Source of the DNA: Arion vulgaris
Taxonomy: Eukaryota > Mollusca > Gastropoda > Stylommatophora > Arionidae
NCBI GenBank assembly: GCA_020796225.1
Contig: CM036765.1
Span: 32,764,066 to 32,828,065 of the forward strand
Length of the DNA: 64,000 nucleotides
Reading direction: 5' to 3'
Shown here one piece after another: positions 1 through 11,450 of the stretch (its first letter is position 1; each line of letters starts with the position of its first letter). The notes beneath the pieces are model-generated. The model did no database searches. It was not told the origin of the DNA and saw only the letters and a list, made by a program, of their open reading frames with translations. The position numbers were made by a program, and so were the translations under genes.

Positions 1-221
1 ATTTTATATGTGCCTTTGATCGCATTCCATTTTCTTGGATACTTTCAGTTGGTGTTGTGTCTGACTGCTCTGACAGGATTTGAAATCTGTTCTTTAGTTC
101 CACTATATATTTTGTAGCAATCTCTCTGTCTTTTAATAGGTTAACATTAAAGTATTCTGTTCTTGTCTTGGCTTAGTACTAGCACAGTCAATAAATATTA
201 GCTCTTTCTTATACTCCAGTG

Positions 222-575
222 ACAGCCATGACAGCATAGTGGTTAGTGCACATGCTTTGTAGGTGCATGGCCCCAGGATCAAATTTCCCAGTTGGAGATT
301 TTTTCTAATTGCAATGGCCCGCCTCAACTGGGTACCATAATAGCACTGATAAGTAAAGGCAGATAACATAATGTTGTCTACATCACCTATTGTGTGTCAT
401 TCTTCTTCTTCTCTTCCACCATTTACTTCTTTATAGAAGTGTTGTGGGTAAATGTAGTGACCTTGTGTGCGCTTGTTCTAGCGCACTAAAATCGAGGTCC
501 AATAATATATTCCCCAATATACCTCATGGTATGAGAATTGTATTTTTTAACTTTTATATTCCAGTAAATAAAGCA
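222..575 (+). repeat. SINE family B, degraded copy
   Basis: Decayed copy of the tRNA-derived SINE seen best at 39218-39492. The order of blocks is preserved: a head with 'agcatagtggttagtg', a middle with 'cctcaactgggtacca' and 'aaagtaaaggc'-like sequence, then 'ccccaatatacct' near the 3' end. No clear target duplication, and an extra stretch disrupts the middle. Confidence 0.55.
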
Positions 576-1335
576 ATAAGTGCCAACTTTTTTTTTTGGT
601 GAAAATACCTATGTCAGAAAATAACAATAAAAATAGTAGAATATAGGAAACAATGTGATTATTTATATATGGTACGAGATTTTTCTGATGAACCCAGGTG
701 CATTCTTATTCACAAGTGGTTGCTTTGTTTAATTCCGTTGAAACTGTTAATTTGCGTATGATACTTTTAAATAAATCCACAAGTCCCGTTTTCATTTGAA
801 CACGCCTCGTACAATTACTATTTTTTATATGGTCATTTTTCTTACATTGTTAACTCATTTGCTACCAAGAGCCATAGGCTGGGTCAGATTATTAAACTAG
901 TTTGGCTGAGAGCCGCACACTGTGTTTGTGTTTTATTTCTCTAGTAAAATAGGTCCCACATTTACATGAATACATTTTGACCAGTTAAAGATTTCTAGGT
1001 TACCACATGAAAGTGTGCACCTGCTATGTGAGTCGAAATTGCACAAGTTAAAATTTGGTTGAATGAACAATATGTTTGTTCAGAGTGAACCATGCGACAG
1101 CTGCCTTCATCAAATTCATCAGTGCCCTGTTATCATTACACCAGTCGCCAATGTGATCCAGATCATACTGAGGCTCACTGGCAACCTAATCCCGATACAT
1201 TCCCTGACATATACCAGAATGTCATCCACACATGACATAGTTTTTCAGCTTCCCATAATCTGCCCACTTGTATTTCTAATTGTGTTCACATTGAATAGTA
1301 CTCGAGACAAAGTCGACTCCTGTGGAAGTAAGTAG
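576..1335. other. AT-rich stretch, nothing recognised
   Basis: No splice-flanked coding exon, RT motif or repeat shared with the rest of the window was found. Open frames here are short and have no recognisable composition. Confidence 0.4.
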
Positions 1336-1505
1336 TAAAAGTAAAGGAACCCTTCTTCATATCGTGAGGAATATTGGATAAAATTGTGTTAGATCCATAT
1401 TTTTCATTGACCATTGGCACACGATTGGTGATGTGGTCAACATCTCGCCAGCCCCCTTCACTTCCCAGTGCTTTTCTGGTACCTACTTGAGGCTGGGTTT
1501 ACCGG
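1336..1505 (-). repeat. SINE family B, 3' part
   Basis: Reverse-orientation 3' half of SINE B. Read on the minus strand it runs from the 'cccagcctcaa' block to the terminal 'tccTTTACTTTTacta' block. The tRNA-like head is missing, so the copy is 5' truncated or was cut by the LINE fragment that abuts it. Confidence 0.6.
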
Positions 1506-1721
1506 TCAGGGGTAATGAACTAGCTGATAGATTAGCTGGCATGGCTACAATATTAGAGAGAGCTGCAATGAATCGAAATTACATTCTTAACGCACTGAGA
1601 GAATCTTTCAGAAAGGAGGAGTTTCAAGGTTGTGAATCCCAGTCGCTGATCAGATTGAGAAAGATTGGTGTCGATATTGGCACAGCCGAAAAGAACGACA
1701 TACCAAATATGTAAAAAGAGA
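1506..1721 (+). pseudogene. LINE fragment, end of RNase H region
   Basis: The translation contains GNELADRLAGMA, the characteristic end of the LINE RNase H domain (family consensus GNERADxLA), followed by a leucine/arginine-rich stretch (ALRESFRKEEFQG) also seen in related fragments at 56590-56905 and 59220-59660. Only about 70 residues survive. The right end is cut by the TTAA element. Confidence 0.6.
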
Positions 1722-2580
1722 TTAAAGGGGGACTGGTCTGGAAACTTTTTTCGTTGTTTTCATATTAATGTAGAATTTGTATTACAATTTTGAGATATTA
1801 TGTAGTTTTCATATTAATGTAGAATTTGTATTACAATTTTGAGATATTATGTAGTTTTCATATTAATGTAGAATTTGTATTACAATTTTGAGATATTATG
1901 TAGTTTTCATATTAATGTAGAATTTGTATTACAATTTTGAGATATTACGTAGTTTTCATATTAATGTAGAATTTGTATTACAATTTTGAGATATGATTTA
2001 AAAGAGTAGAAAAAGTTTTGTTTTCAAAAATATTTCAACGTGTTGCCATGGAAACAATAAAAATGCGCCAAACACAAAATGTCAAATCCCTAAGGCTCTG
2101 AATGTAATGAATATACATGAATTCTGTTTTCACTCTAAGGTGAGCAATTACAATATCTAAAATATTACACATGCTTTTAGGATATTTTAAATATTACATT
2201 TTTATGAATTTTGAGTAAACATACCCCCAAAAACAGCTTTTTTTGACCAAATTTTGAGGGCATTTTTACCCAAACATTTATAAGAAATGTTATATTTAAT
2301 ATATCCTAAAAGCATGTGTAATATTTTAGATATTACAATTGCGCACCTTAAAGTGAAAACAGATTTCATTTACATTCATTAGATTCAGAACCTTAGGATT
2401 TAAAATTTTGTTTTTGGCTGCCATTTGTATTGTTTCCATGGCAATGTTTTTACTTTTTTTTACTAATTTTTTTCTACTTTTCTAAGTCATAATCTTTCAA
2501 AATGGTTATACAAATTTTACATTAATATGAATACAATGAATATAACTTCTTGATCCCCACACTACAGAATCCCCCCTTAA
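1722..2580. mobile_element. TTAA-flanked palindromic (fold-back) MITE
   Basis: TTAA lies at both ends (1722-1725 and 2577-2580). Just inside, the left end reads agggggactggtct and the right end, reverse-complemented, reads ggggggattctgtag, a short imperfect terminal inverted repeat. The two halves form a long imperfect palindrome: blocks such as 'cctaaaagcatgtgtaatat' and 'ttgccatggaaac' on one arm recur inverted on the other. There is no transposase frame. TTAA flanks fit a piggyBac-like target preference (family knowledge), so this is probably a non-autonomous element; the family assignment is an inference. Confidence 0.75.
1756..2000 (+). repeat. 49-bp tandem array, 5 units
   Basis: Five head-to-tail units of exactly 49 bp start at 1756, 1805, 1854, 1903 and 1952, almost identical (one t-to-c change in unit 4). 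The array lies in the left arm of the TTAA element. The right arm holds a single diverged inverted counterpart around 2480-2550. Confidence 0.9.
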
Positions 2581-3394
2581 TCAATATCGAACTGGCATGT
2601 TGGGCCGCTAGATGCTGCTGGATTTGTTGGGGCAGAGATCAGAGCACCTATGGACATGTCCAGAGTGCTATGATGATAGTCCTCTGATAACTGATATGCC
2701 CACATATACTTCTGGTTAATTTGCTCTAGATAATGTGCGAGCAAAACCTCTTTATTCGCATTTGTCTTATACCAGGTGAGAACTGCACTATGGAAATTAG
2801 GGATCTCTGTTTTTTTCTGCACCGTTCATGACTTTATGCAATAGCCAGAACATTTTCAGTAACATCTCAGCTGTCCTCCTCTAACAGAATTCCTCCCACT
2901 TACCAGCCATAGCTACATTTGCCTTTATTTTGAACTGGTACATTTTTGTCATTCCTGTCCTGTTTTAACAACAAGATGAGGTCAAGAGGTGTATATTCGA
3001 CTCAGAATTGAATGAGGAAATGTCTGGATTAAACCCCATGGTGGAATGAGGAGCAGGAAAGAGCCTGGATATATAAATGACAAGCTGTTGCAAAATGGCA
3101 GAAAATAGAAAAGTCCACAAAAATTCATTCGGTCATAGCATATTTTTCAATTAAGTAGTTAATGTGATAATAGAAATGACACTGTTTCTCCAGATCTTAT
3201 GAGCAATCAGTTGTTATGTCTTAGAAATACAATAACAAATTATCACAAATATGTAATAGAAATCTAATTAACTTGAGAAATAACCAAATTTACATTCAAC
3301 AACATGAGTAAAATAATCCAAAGAAATAATAAAGAAATAAAAAAAGTCTTTAAAGTTTATATACTCTCTTATATTAGTGAGAATCATCATCACT
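2581..3394. other. No confident feature
   Basis: Contains an 81-residue minus-strand frame (2577-2822; LTWYKTNANKEVLLAHYLEQ is representative) with no recognised domain, then AT-rich sequence. It could be the remainder of a repeat interrupted by the TTAA element, but no second copy was seen. Confidence 0.3.
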
Positions 3395-3770
3395 GCTCTC
3401 CGGACAGGTCCATAGGTGCTCAGATCTCCTCCTCAACATATCCATCTGTGTAAAGTGAATGATCCCTCCAGTTCAATGTTGATTAATCAAATGCCTTCTA
3501 CCCTTAGCAAAGGTTTAATGTCTGGCAGCTCCCAGTTTCACTCTTGGTCTCCTTCAATCTGGATAGGGATAAAAACAAACAAATCTGTAAAAAAAAACAT
3601 CTATTCGAACTGCTTCTCTTATGGCATTCATTGATGATGTCTGACCTGTCCATCCTTCCTCAATCACTGCTGTATCAGCTAGCCGATCTGCTCGCTCTAC
3701 TCTTTTGATTACAGTATGGCTGTATAGTGCAGACAAACTGGAAATGGACAAGCAATTGGTAGGCAAAATT
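3395..3770 (-). pseudogene. LINE fragment, end of RNase H region
   Basis: Minus-strand translation carries ERADRLADTAVIEEG, the RNase H terminal motif, followed by AIREAVRID, in the same order as in the fragments at 1506, 56590 and 59220. Nucleotide blocks such as 'gttgattaatcaaatg' are shared with 18530-18790. Frames are broken. Confidence 0.55.
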
Positions 3771-4059
3771 AAGACCCTTCAAATGTGGATATACAGAATA
3801 ATAGAATTCATTTCAAACTCATAATTCAAATTCATAACAAACACACATAAGTAATAGTTATCTATTAGATTATGTCATCAACGCATATGGTGTATTACTT
3901 AAAACATAGCTATAGATTTAAATAACTACAGACATATGTCAACAAAAATGTAGTATATTTGAATGATGCACTGTCAGTAAAGTGAGTTTCATGGACAGAA
4001 AAACAGACAAATAAACAAGTATTAGGAAAACTAGGCATGAAGAAATAATTATTAAGAGA

Positions 4060-4170
4060 AATAAAATTCAGACAAGTATTTTGGGCACATAAAAAGACAT
4101 GACACCATGATAAAATATTTACTAGAGGGGAAAGTTGAGACCCTACTGAAATATACACATGTGGCACCAA
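4060..4170 (+). pseudogene. LINE C-terminal scrap
   Basis: Contains LGHIKRHDTMIKYLLEGKVE across frames, matching the basic 'GHxxRxDxLIxxxLEGKxxG' block found at LINE C-termini. Short and frame-broken. Confidence 0.35.
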
Positions 4171-4531
4171 CTAGGTGTCAGAGATGCATACATCTTGCAA
4201 GAGTATCCAACATACAGGTGAACAGATAGGACACACATGACCAACCCCAATGTCAGTCCAAAACAAGCTATATGGTGATGAATATGATGACTCCAGTGGT
4301 CACTAATAATAACATTAGAAGTATTATACAAGTCAATGTCTGAAAACATTGGAAGAATAAATACCTAGAAACTCTAAATGATGTGAGATGGGAATGGCAT
4401 TCAGATATTTTTTTAAAATGAAAAGTGAAAAATAAATGCCAATCCAAAAATTAAGAGAATCATAAGCAAACATTTTTTGACCTCTAATATGATAAAGATG
4501 TTTATGTGCTAGAAGTCATAGACCATCTAGT

Positions 4532-4768
4532 TAGTTAATTGCATATCCTTTACAGGACTTTGTAAATCAACCCCAGCTTTTAACGCTGTTCGTGATTTTT
4601 CTAGGCATTATTACGTTCAGTAGTTTGCCATTGCTTTCTGAGCGGGTAGTGTCATCGTCCTTTGTAAGAATCCACGCAATTTGCAACCAAACTGTCCGCA
4701 GCTTGATTCGAACTCAGAGCGTCGGGGTTAATAGACCGAGTCACTATCCCCTAGGCCACAGACGCTAC
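4532..4768 (-). mobile_element. SINE family I, with 15-bp target duplication
   Basis: 237-bp tRNA-derived SINE inserted on the minus strand. The target duplication catagaccatctagt occurs at 4517-4531 and 4769-4783. The head, on the right, contains a B-box-like GAGTTCGAATC. Further copies lie at 36718-36959 and 38715-38944. Confidence 0.85.
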
Positions 4769-4783
4769 CATAGACCATCTAGT

Positions 4784-5844
4784 CATCTTCATTACAGGTT
4801 CATTGTATACCAGTTTTTTCACACTCTGTTATTTACCACATCACCCAGTCTATAACCATGAGGAAGATTAGTAAACATTTCTGTCTGACATCAGTTTTAA
4901 CATTGAACGGTTCTAATAAGTTACATTTCTGGATTACTTTACGGGTTACTTTATGTTTGTTCCAAACTCCAAGGCAGTACATGCTTTACCTCCTTCCCTT
5001 TGTAGTTCTCTGGAGGGTTTCTAAGGTTTTATTCATACCAAAAAGACTCCAAAACTCTTTGTTGTGGTGTGCAGCTGTGAAGGCTCATACTCAGGTAGGG
5101 TCTATAGGTAACTGATGCAGTATCCCAGGCACTGAGCTATAATCTCTGGGAAGATGTGCCAGGTTAGTGGATCACCACCAAATTTGCTCATGACAGACAC
5201 TGCTCACAACAGACTAATCTATTTTTGGGGTAACTAAATAATGGCAGTCATTTTTGCAAGACAGCAGACTACTTTGTAGCTGCAATTAGCTAAGTTACTA
5301 TTGCGATAGTGTTATTCGAAAATAATAACTCGAAAATATACATCTAAATGGAGCGGTTTATGATATCAGGCTAGGCGCAAACTGCATCAAACAATACAAT
5401 TTATACAATACCACAACATGTCATGAGTCTAACTAGAGGATGGATGATATATTATTAATATTATATATATTATGTTGTAGAGTGAGTAGTAATATCTGCG
5501 GGATAAAAACAGTCACAAGACTGTACAAGAGCATGACATGTTTAAATTTAAACCAAACAAAATGAGTTGTCTCAATTATTGGCATATAATATAATATATA
5601 ATATTTTTTTAAACAAGACTCATGACAAGTCTCTGAGACTAGTAGTACAGTTATGACTACTACTACTTATGACTAGTTATCAGTTATGAGTTAAGATTAA
5701 GACTAAGAGTACTGTGTTACAGTCCACACTAGTCTGACACTCGAAGTTATGAATGGAGAGATACGATCGACCTAGCCAATCAACATGGGAATTAAAGGAG
5801 AATACGAAGTTGTACTATTATTACAAGATATACTCCTTATTTTA
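4784..5844. other. AT-rich stretch, nothing recognised
   Basis: No repeat shared with other parts of the window and no plausible exon. A patch near 5640-5720 is rich in short repeats of 'tatgact/tagtac' type. Confidence 0.35.
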
Positions 5845-5925
5845 GTTTTGAAAATGAAAATCGTGGCATATCCCAAAGGACGTAGCCATCAACCACAATT
5901 TTAGTTTTACTTACCGCAAAGAACT
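5845..5925 (-). repeat. SINE family I, 3' fragment
   Basis: The block 'gaaaatcgtggcatatcc' followed by a 'catcaaccac' block matches the 3' part of SINE I at 38715-38800. The rest of the element is missing. Confidence 0.45.
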
Positions 5926-6160
5926 AACGTTGTATCATCTCCAAAACTCGCAACAACGCTTGTTTACTAATATAATGTTTACCATTTCCTGACATCCGGA
6001 TTGATTCTATTTGTTGAATTATATGCGACTAAAACCTCGTTAACGAGGCTCGCTATTTTCTAACTACGAACAATTTTAAAAAATATATATATAAATCAGG
6101 ACGTTCTGACCACACAAGCAAGAAAAAAACCCGTTTTATTTCATGCAGAATCATAGCTCC

Positions 6161-6192
6161 ACCCCCTCCTCCTCCTCCTCCTCCTCCTCCCC
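6161..6192 (+). repeat. (CCT)n microsatellite
   Basis: About nine CCT triplets flanked by C runs. On the minus strand it reads as an artificial polyglycine run, which is not evidence for a gene. Confidence 0.9.
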
Positions 6193-6524
6193 AATATGTA
6201 GAGACATTGATATGTGAATTATGTGTAATGATGTTGGACAAACTGAGAAGAAATTAATCACAAAGCATGCATTGAAGTGTGAGGCAAATGGTTTAAAAAA
6301 ATAAAGGACGCACTAGAGTAACCCTGAAGCGAACTTCGCTGAGAGAGGAGAGAAATATCGGACTTAATTCCATAGAGGAAATTGAACAAAGGCTGTTACA
6401 TTTAACTCCCTTCACTAGTATCTAGCACGTTGAAGAATGAATACTTCATGAAGTTCATGTGAATGCAATGATCGCAATTTGCAACACTATCTCTTCGTAA
6501 AAATGCTCCTCTCGTCCAGGCTAC

Positions 6525-6860
6525 AGTGTCAAACCTGGAAGCTGAAATCAACTAGTCACGACAGAAATGAAGTATCTGCGCAGAATGTTGTATCAAGAAG
6601 AGACTGGTTTAGAAATGAAGAAATCAGGAATAAAGTGGGTACGATATCAGTAGCCTACTGAACTTCATCAAGAAACAACAAATTAAATGGCTCGGCTACA
6701 TAAGCAGACTGTCAACCAACAGATCGTCCACTCAAAAGGTCGACCACAGAAATAGCAGTGGAAGTGAAAGACACTATTTATGAAACACATAAAAACCCGT
6801 TCTATAAATTTATTTGTATCCTGACGCTCTGAGACAAAACATGATTCGAAAAAATAGGAG
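6525..6860 (+). pseudogene. LINE family M, C-terminal fragment
   Basis: Pieces in different frames: RRDWFRNEEIRNKVGT, NNKLNG and DTIYETHKNPFYK. The same blocks occur in the longer copy on the minus strand at 12620-14330 and at 55040-55860. This is the region after the reverse transcriptase. Stops and frameshifts make it non-functional. Confidence 0.6.
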
Positions 6861-7680
6861 AAAGAAGTCCATGTTACTACTGTTTATTACTATTACTGTT
6901 TGACAATCAGGCATGAATCAGTTCGGATTGTGTTTGTTAATACAAATCAGATCTGACGCCAGTGTACGGTATAACTGAGTAGATGTGGTACTATACGGTG
7001 TGATTTTCTATGTGAAAAACCTTACAAGCAAGCCATCAAAACAAATGTATGTCCTATTGGACAATGTTTATGCACTCACTGTGGTTGAAAAGAAATCAAA
7101 GAGGTATTGACCTGACCTGATGGTGAAAAAATTCTCCTTAGCAGACCGTAAGCTATGTAGTGCTTGTCCCTTCACATTTCTAGACCCAAGTACGCAAGGG
7201 GTAGGAAAGTCAATTTCGTTCCTCACTTGATGAACGTCGGGTGAGTGAAATGAACACAGTCCTTTTGTGTCCGATTCGAGAACAAACGTTCTCCACATTG
7301 CGCTAATCTGTCCCACATACTTATTTGCTCCGCTCCTCGTGGAGCATAGGGCCTCAACAGTTGTTCGCTACTTTTCTCGGTCTCTGGCTGTCATCTTTAT
7401 GATCTCCCAGGACAGTTCAGCTCCTCAGTTCCTCAAGAAGACTTCGTCTCCATGTCTGTTTAGGACGTCCTCTTTTTCGTTTTACTTGCTAGTTCCACTC
7501 AAGTGCTTGTTTAGTGACATTCGACTGTGTCTTCCGACCCATCGTCATTTTCTCCTCTTGACATTGGTCATCATGGGTTCCTGTCTGGTTCTTATCCACA
7601 GGTCTGTGTTGGTAACTCTAGCATACCGTCTCAGTCTAAGAATCGCCGAAGACATCCGTTGACAACGGTCTGAATCTTAT

Positions 7681-7860
7681 TTGTATTTAACTTGGTGACT
7701 CGCCACGTTTCTGAGCCATACAGCAACACAGATTTCACATTTGTATTTAACTTGGTGACTCGCCACGTTTCCTAGCCATACAGCAACACAGATTTCACAT
7801 TTGTATTTAACTTTGTGACTCACCACGTTTCCTAGCCATACAGCAATACAGACTTCACAT
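7681..7860 (-). repeat. 60-bp tandem triplication within LINE
   Basis: Three adjacent 60-bp units at 7681, 7741 and 7801. One unit encodes 20 residues of the LINE (around SVLLYGSETWRVTKLNTN), so the triplication is in frame. The middle and upstream units have 'ggctag', giving a stop after VLLYG. Confidence 0.9.
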
Positions 7861-8245
7861 TTGAGCTGAATATCTTGAGCTTTGTTTTCGTGGAGATGGC
7901 AGTGGACTTGTACACTGTGTGCAGGATAGCAAAGGCTTGTCTGGCTTTCATAATCCTGGCATTAATATCCTCATCTGTACCTCCTGATCTTGCTTCCAAT
8001 GTAGACAAGTTCACCAATATGTTCTAATCCCCTTCCCCGATCAATATTGGGTCTTGCTGTATGTTGTTGCTTCGCAGTATTTTTGTCTTCTCTTGACTGA
8101 TTTTAAGACCGACCCGTTGTCCCGTTTGCGTCAGAGCATCCACTTTTTCCTGCATGTCTTGTAGTCTGTGCGAGAACAAGGCAAGATCATTCGCAAAGTC
8201 CAGGTCTTCTAATTTTGACATAAGTGTCCACTGAATGCCTTTTCC

Positions 8246-10004
8246 TTTTTATCAACGATCTCCCAAACAATTTACATCTAACATTCACAAGGCACTCCAT
8301 GCAGACGACTTAGCCATATGGACCCAAACAGAATACATAGGAACTGCCAAGATCAGAATGCAAGGAGCCATAAATGCAGTAAAGAAATGGGCAGACGCTT
8401 GGGGGGTCACAATAAACCAAAACAAGACAGTGTCAACACTGTTCTCACTCTCTACAAAACCTGAACAAGTCGACTTATACCTGGACAACAAACCACTACC
8501 AAGGAGGACAATCCTACCTATCTAGGAATAAAATTCGACAAAAGACTCACATGGGGTCCCCACATAGAAGAAACACAAAGGAAAGCCACAATAAGATTAA
8601 GACTCATGAAAAAACTAGCAGGAACCCACTGGGGCGCAGATGCAAACACTACACGTCAAATATACACAGGATATGTACGTCCAAAACGGGAGTATGGCAC
8701 AGGAGCCTACACAACCGCAGCACAAACAAATCTACACAAGCTAGATAAAATACAGAACACAGGCCTCAGAATCATCACCGGAGGTCTGAGAAGTACACAA
8801 ATCAAAGATCTAGAAGCAACTGCTGGCATTGAGAGCCTGGGACGACGCAGGGAACAAAAATACTCACACTATCAGAAAAGTTCAAACGCACAGAAAATAA
8901 CCCCATGCACCAAACAATCAAGGAACCAACCAAAAACCGCATAAAAAGACACAGCTTTCATCACTTGTCAAAATCACTCTCTGCAAAAAACATGGACCTC
9001 CTCTCAAAAGACCCAGCAACCTGGGAAATGATAGTACCATTCAACAACACAGACCTACAGCCCAACTTCACAGTGATAATAACAATTCCAAATGTAGACA
9101 AAAGGGTGAAGAAACAGGTCCCATCTTGAGAGCAAAGACACTAGAACACATTGACACCTCATACCGCATCCCGAGTGGACCCATATATACACAGACGGAT
9201 CATCAGACACGACAGCGAGGAAAGGAGGGGCCGGAACCATCATCATACTCCAAGATGGCACTACACTAACAAATTCAAGTGCCACTGGAGAACTATCAAC
9301 AAATTTTAGAGCCGAACAACAGGCAATTGTGGATGCCTCAAAATACTGCAGCAAAGAAACATCCAAAACAACAAACTTGTCTTCCTTTGCGACTGCTTGT
9401 CAGTCCTGCAGGCCACACAAAGGGAACCACAAGATAACATGGAAAGAGAGCTGATACTACAGCTAAACAAGCTCTCAGAACACAACAAAATTATTCTCCA
9501 GTGGATACCAGCCCACTGTGGAGTTCCAGGAAATGAGAGAGCAGACATGCTGGCTAAGGATGGAACAAAACTTACACAACAGAAACACCCAGTATCACTA
9601 CCAGAAATCAAGACACATATCAAAAGAAAGTACAAAGAGGTATGGAGGCAACAAACCCACAGCAAACACCCACAAGATCCCATCAGCAGACTAAACAGAA
9701 AACAGCACACGACAATCTTTCTCCTAAGAACAGGTCACTGCAGGCTCAACCGCCACATGCACAGAATAAAGCCTGCTCAGACTGCACAGTATGCATGCCA
9801 TACAGAAACACAGACTCCAGAGCACATCCTGCAGTCATGTCCATCATACATACACCAACGAAATGAAACATGGCCTCATGAACAAAGCTTACAGACCAAG
9901 CTATGGGGAACTATCGAAGAACTCCAACTGACATGCAGCTTCATAGAGGCAACCCATCTCATGATTTAGACGAGCATACGAAACCGAACGCAAAGAAAGA
10001 AGAA
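8246..10004 (+). mobile_element. 5'-truncated RNase H LINE, nested insertion
   Basis: 1.76-kb plus-strand LINE flanked by the 13-bp duplication gaatgccttttcc (8233-8245 and 10005-10017), ending in an A/G-rich tail. Coding order: RT C-terminal part (FINDLPNNLHLT; the catalytic block appears as HADDLAIW; then the thumb with YLGIKFDKRLTWGPHI), a connection region (GYVRPKREYGTGAYTTAAQT), RNase H (IYTDGSSD near 9185, FRAEQQAIVDA, FLCDCLSVLQA, WIPAHCGVPGNERADMLAKD), and a C-terminal knuckle (HTETQTPEHILQSCP). RNase H places it in the I/Jockey-like LINEs. Several frameshifts (for example near 8515 and 9125) make it inactive. 5' truncation is typical of target-primed reverse transcription. Confidence 0.88.
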
Positions 10005-10927
10005 GAATGCCTTTTCCGGACCTTGCATATGCTGTGCGTTTAACCCAATCAAGTAGCACCAATTGGAGGAGGGGGTGACAGCAGGCATTCTTGTCTAACA
10101 CCAGTAGTGACCTGGAACTACTCTGACAGTCTTCCATCGTGGATAACCTGGCAGGCAAACCCCTCATATAGTTGCCGGATAATGTCAACAGTCTTCTCTA
10201 GCACTCCATAGTTTCTTAGGATATTCCACATTCATTTCCTATCTATGCTGTCAAATGCCTTCTCAAAAACAACAAAGCACACATAGAGCGGAGTCCCGTC
10301 CCACAAAGACCTGAGAAATGTTAGCCAATATTCAGCTTTTTGGTCACTGACACCCATCGTAAAGATGCAGCGACGAAGTACTCGATGATACCCTTGACTT
10401 TTAGAGATGACTCTATAGAACGAATATGAACATACTGTCTTATGATGAAAGGATGGAAGACTGCAGTAAAACTAAGTACCAGGGGATAAAAACGGGAAAT
10501 GGGGTAGGGTGGCTTTGTAGAGTACACGAGAAATATCTTGCTGTTGTACTTTGTAGGACCACTTTTATTCGATTCTACGTGTTCTATCTTGTGTTTCACG
10601 TTTCTGCTTCCATGAAGAGAAAATATAAAGTGAAGTTTCAACCTGTCTGATTGCGACAAAACTGATACAAGTCCAAATATAGTTGAAAATGTCCTTATTC
10701 AAAACGACCTCACTCCGTCAGAAAGAATAGCAAATATATACAATCTGCACCAAGTGGCTGAAAATTATCAATATAAAGAGTTAAAGACTTTCGGTGCAGA
10801 AAAGAACGGATGAAGACTGAGACTGTCAGATCAGGCAAACATTAAAAAAGTTTTTGCCGAAATTTGTGTGTTCCTGTCCACATCCCATTGTGGCCACAAA
10901 ACCGTTCAACTCAAGTGGAAATTCCTG

Positions 10928-11120
10928 GAAATCAGACCACTCACGTCACGTGACCCTTGCATTCAATATTGTTAAATAAATCACATTCCTTTAAAAGCAT
11001 CACTTGTAAGCAAAAAAATATGTAACAAATTCAATTTAACGTTAAGGTATAATATTATTGTTAACACTTTTCATCAATAAATAGTCATGTAGAATTGTGT
11101 AAAATTGCAATAACGCTTAC
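10928..11120 (+). repeat. Repeat family K, copy 1
   Basis: Shares order and sequence with 53212-53430: 'gaaatc.gac/ac', 'cacgtgacc', 'gcattc', 'aatattg', and later 'tcaccaataaatag/aac' blocks. No tRNA-like promoter or inverted repeat was recognised. Family unknown. Confidence 0.5.
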
Positions 11121-11129
11121 AGAAGTGTT

Positions 11130-11450
11130 TTACAGAAGAATGATTAGAATATCATGGACGGAGAAGATGACAAATGATAATGTTCGCAAGAAAGCAGACG
11201 AGAACAGATCGCGTATGAAACACATCAGAAAGAAGTAATCAACATTCTTTGGACATGTTGTGAGAAGAGAAAATCTTGAATACATTGTGACAACGGGCAA
11301 GATATATGGAAAGAGAGACAAAGGTTAACAGAGGGAAAAGGTTCTAGACAGCTTAACATCATGGCACCGGACGAAAACAATATCATAACTCAAAGGTAAA
11401 ATAAAAGTTGTGGAAGAACATAACATACACCTCTGGTATGACACTTGATG
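11130..11450 (+). pseudogene. LINE C-terminal fragment
   Basis: Contains WTEKMTNDNVRKKADENR, then STFFGHVVRRENLEYIVTTG and GKIYGKRDKG, the typical post-RT sequence (R-x-N-x-x-x-x-I-x-x-GKxxGKRxRG). Frame is broken at 11240 and 11325. Confidence 0.6.

Larger units (their letters stand above)
7300..10315 (-). pseudogene. RTE-like LINE remnant, split by nested LINE
   Basis: A minus-strand LINE whose RT region (10315-10018: KAFDSIDRK, then LRNYGVLEKTVDIIRQLYEG, then TTGVRQ) continues at 8232 with SKLEDLDFANDLALFSHRL, the RT box containing the F-A-D-D-like active-site motif (here FAND), and on to KTKLKIFSSNVKSVLLYG and the basic C-terminus ending near 7310. The break at 8233-10017 is exactly the inserted LINE plus its target duplication; removing insert and one duplicate restores the frame (GKGIQW|TLMSKLED). 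FADD to FAND and several stops show it is dead. The RTE-like label is from motif style and is inferred. Confidence 0.75.

Noticed and set aside
6053..6241. Minus-strand frame with a polyglycine run
   Set aside because: The glycines are the translation of the (CCT)n microsatellite at 6161-6192; nothing else supports a protein.
7267..7662. 131-codon plus-strand frame
   Set aside because: Antisense of the RTE-like LINE C-terminus, which is the coding strand by motif.
9306..9710. 134-codon minus-strand frame rich in Cys/Ser/Leu
   Set aside because: Antisense of the RNase H domain of the nested LINE.
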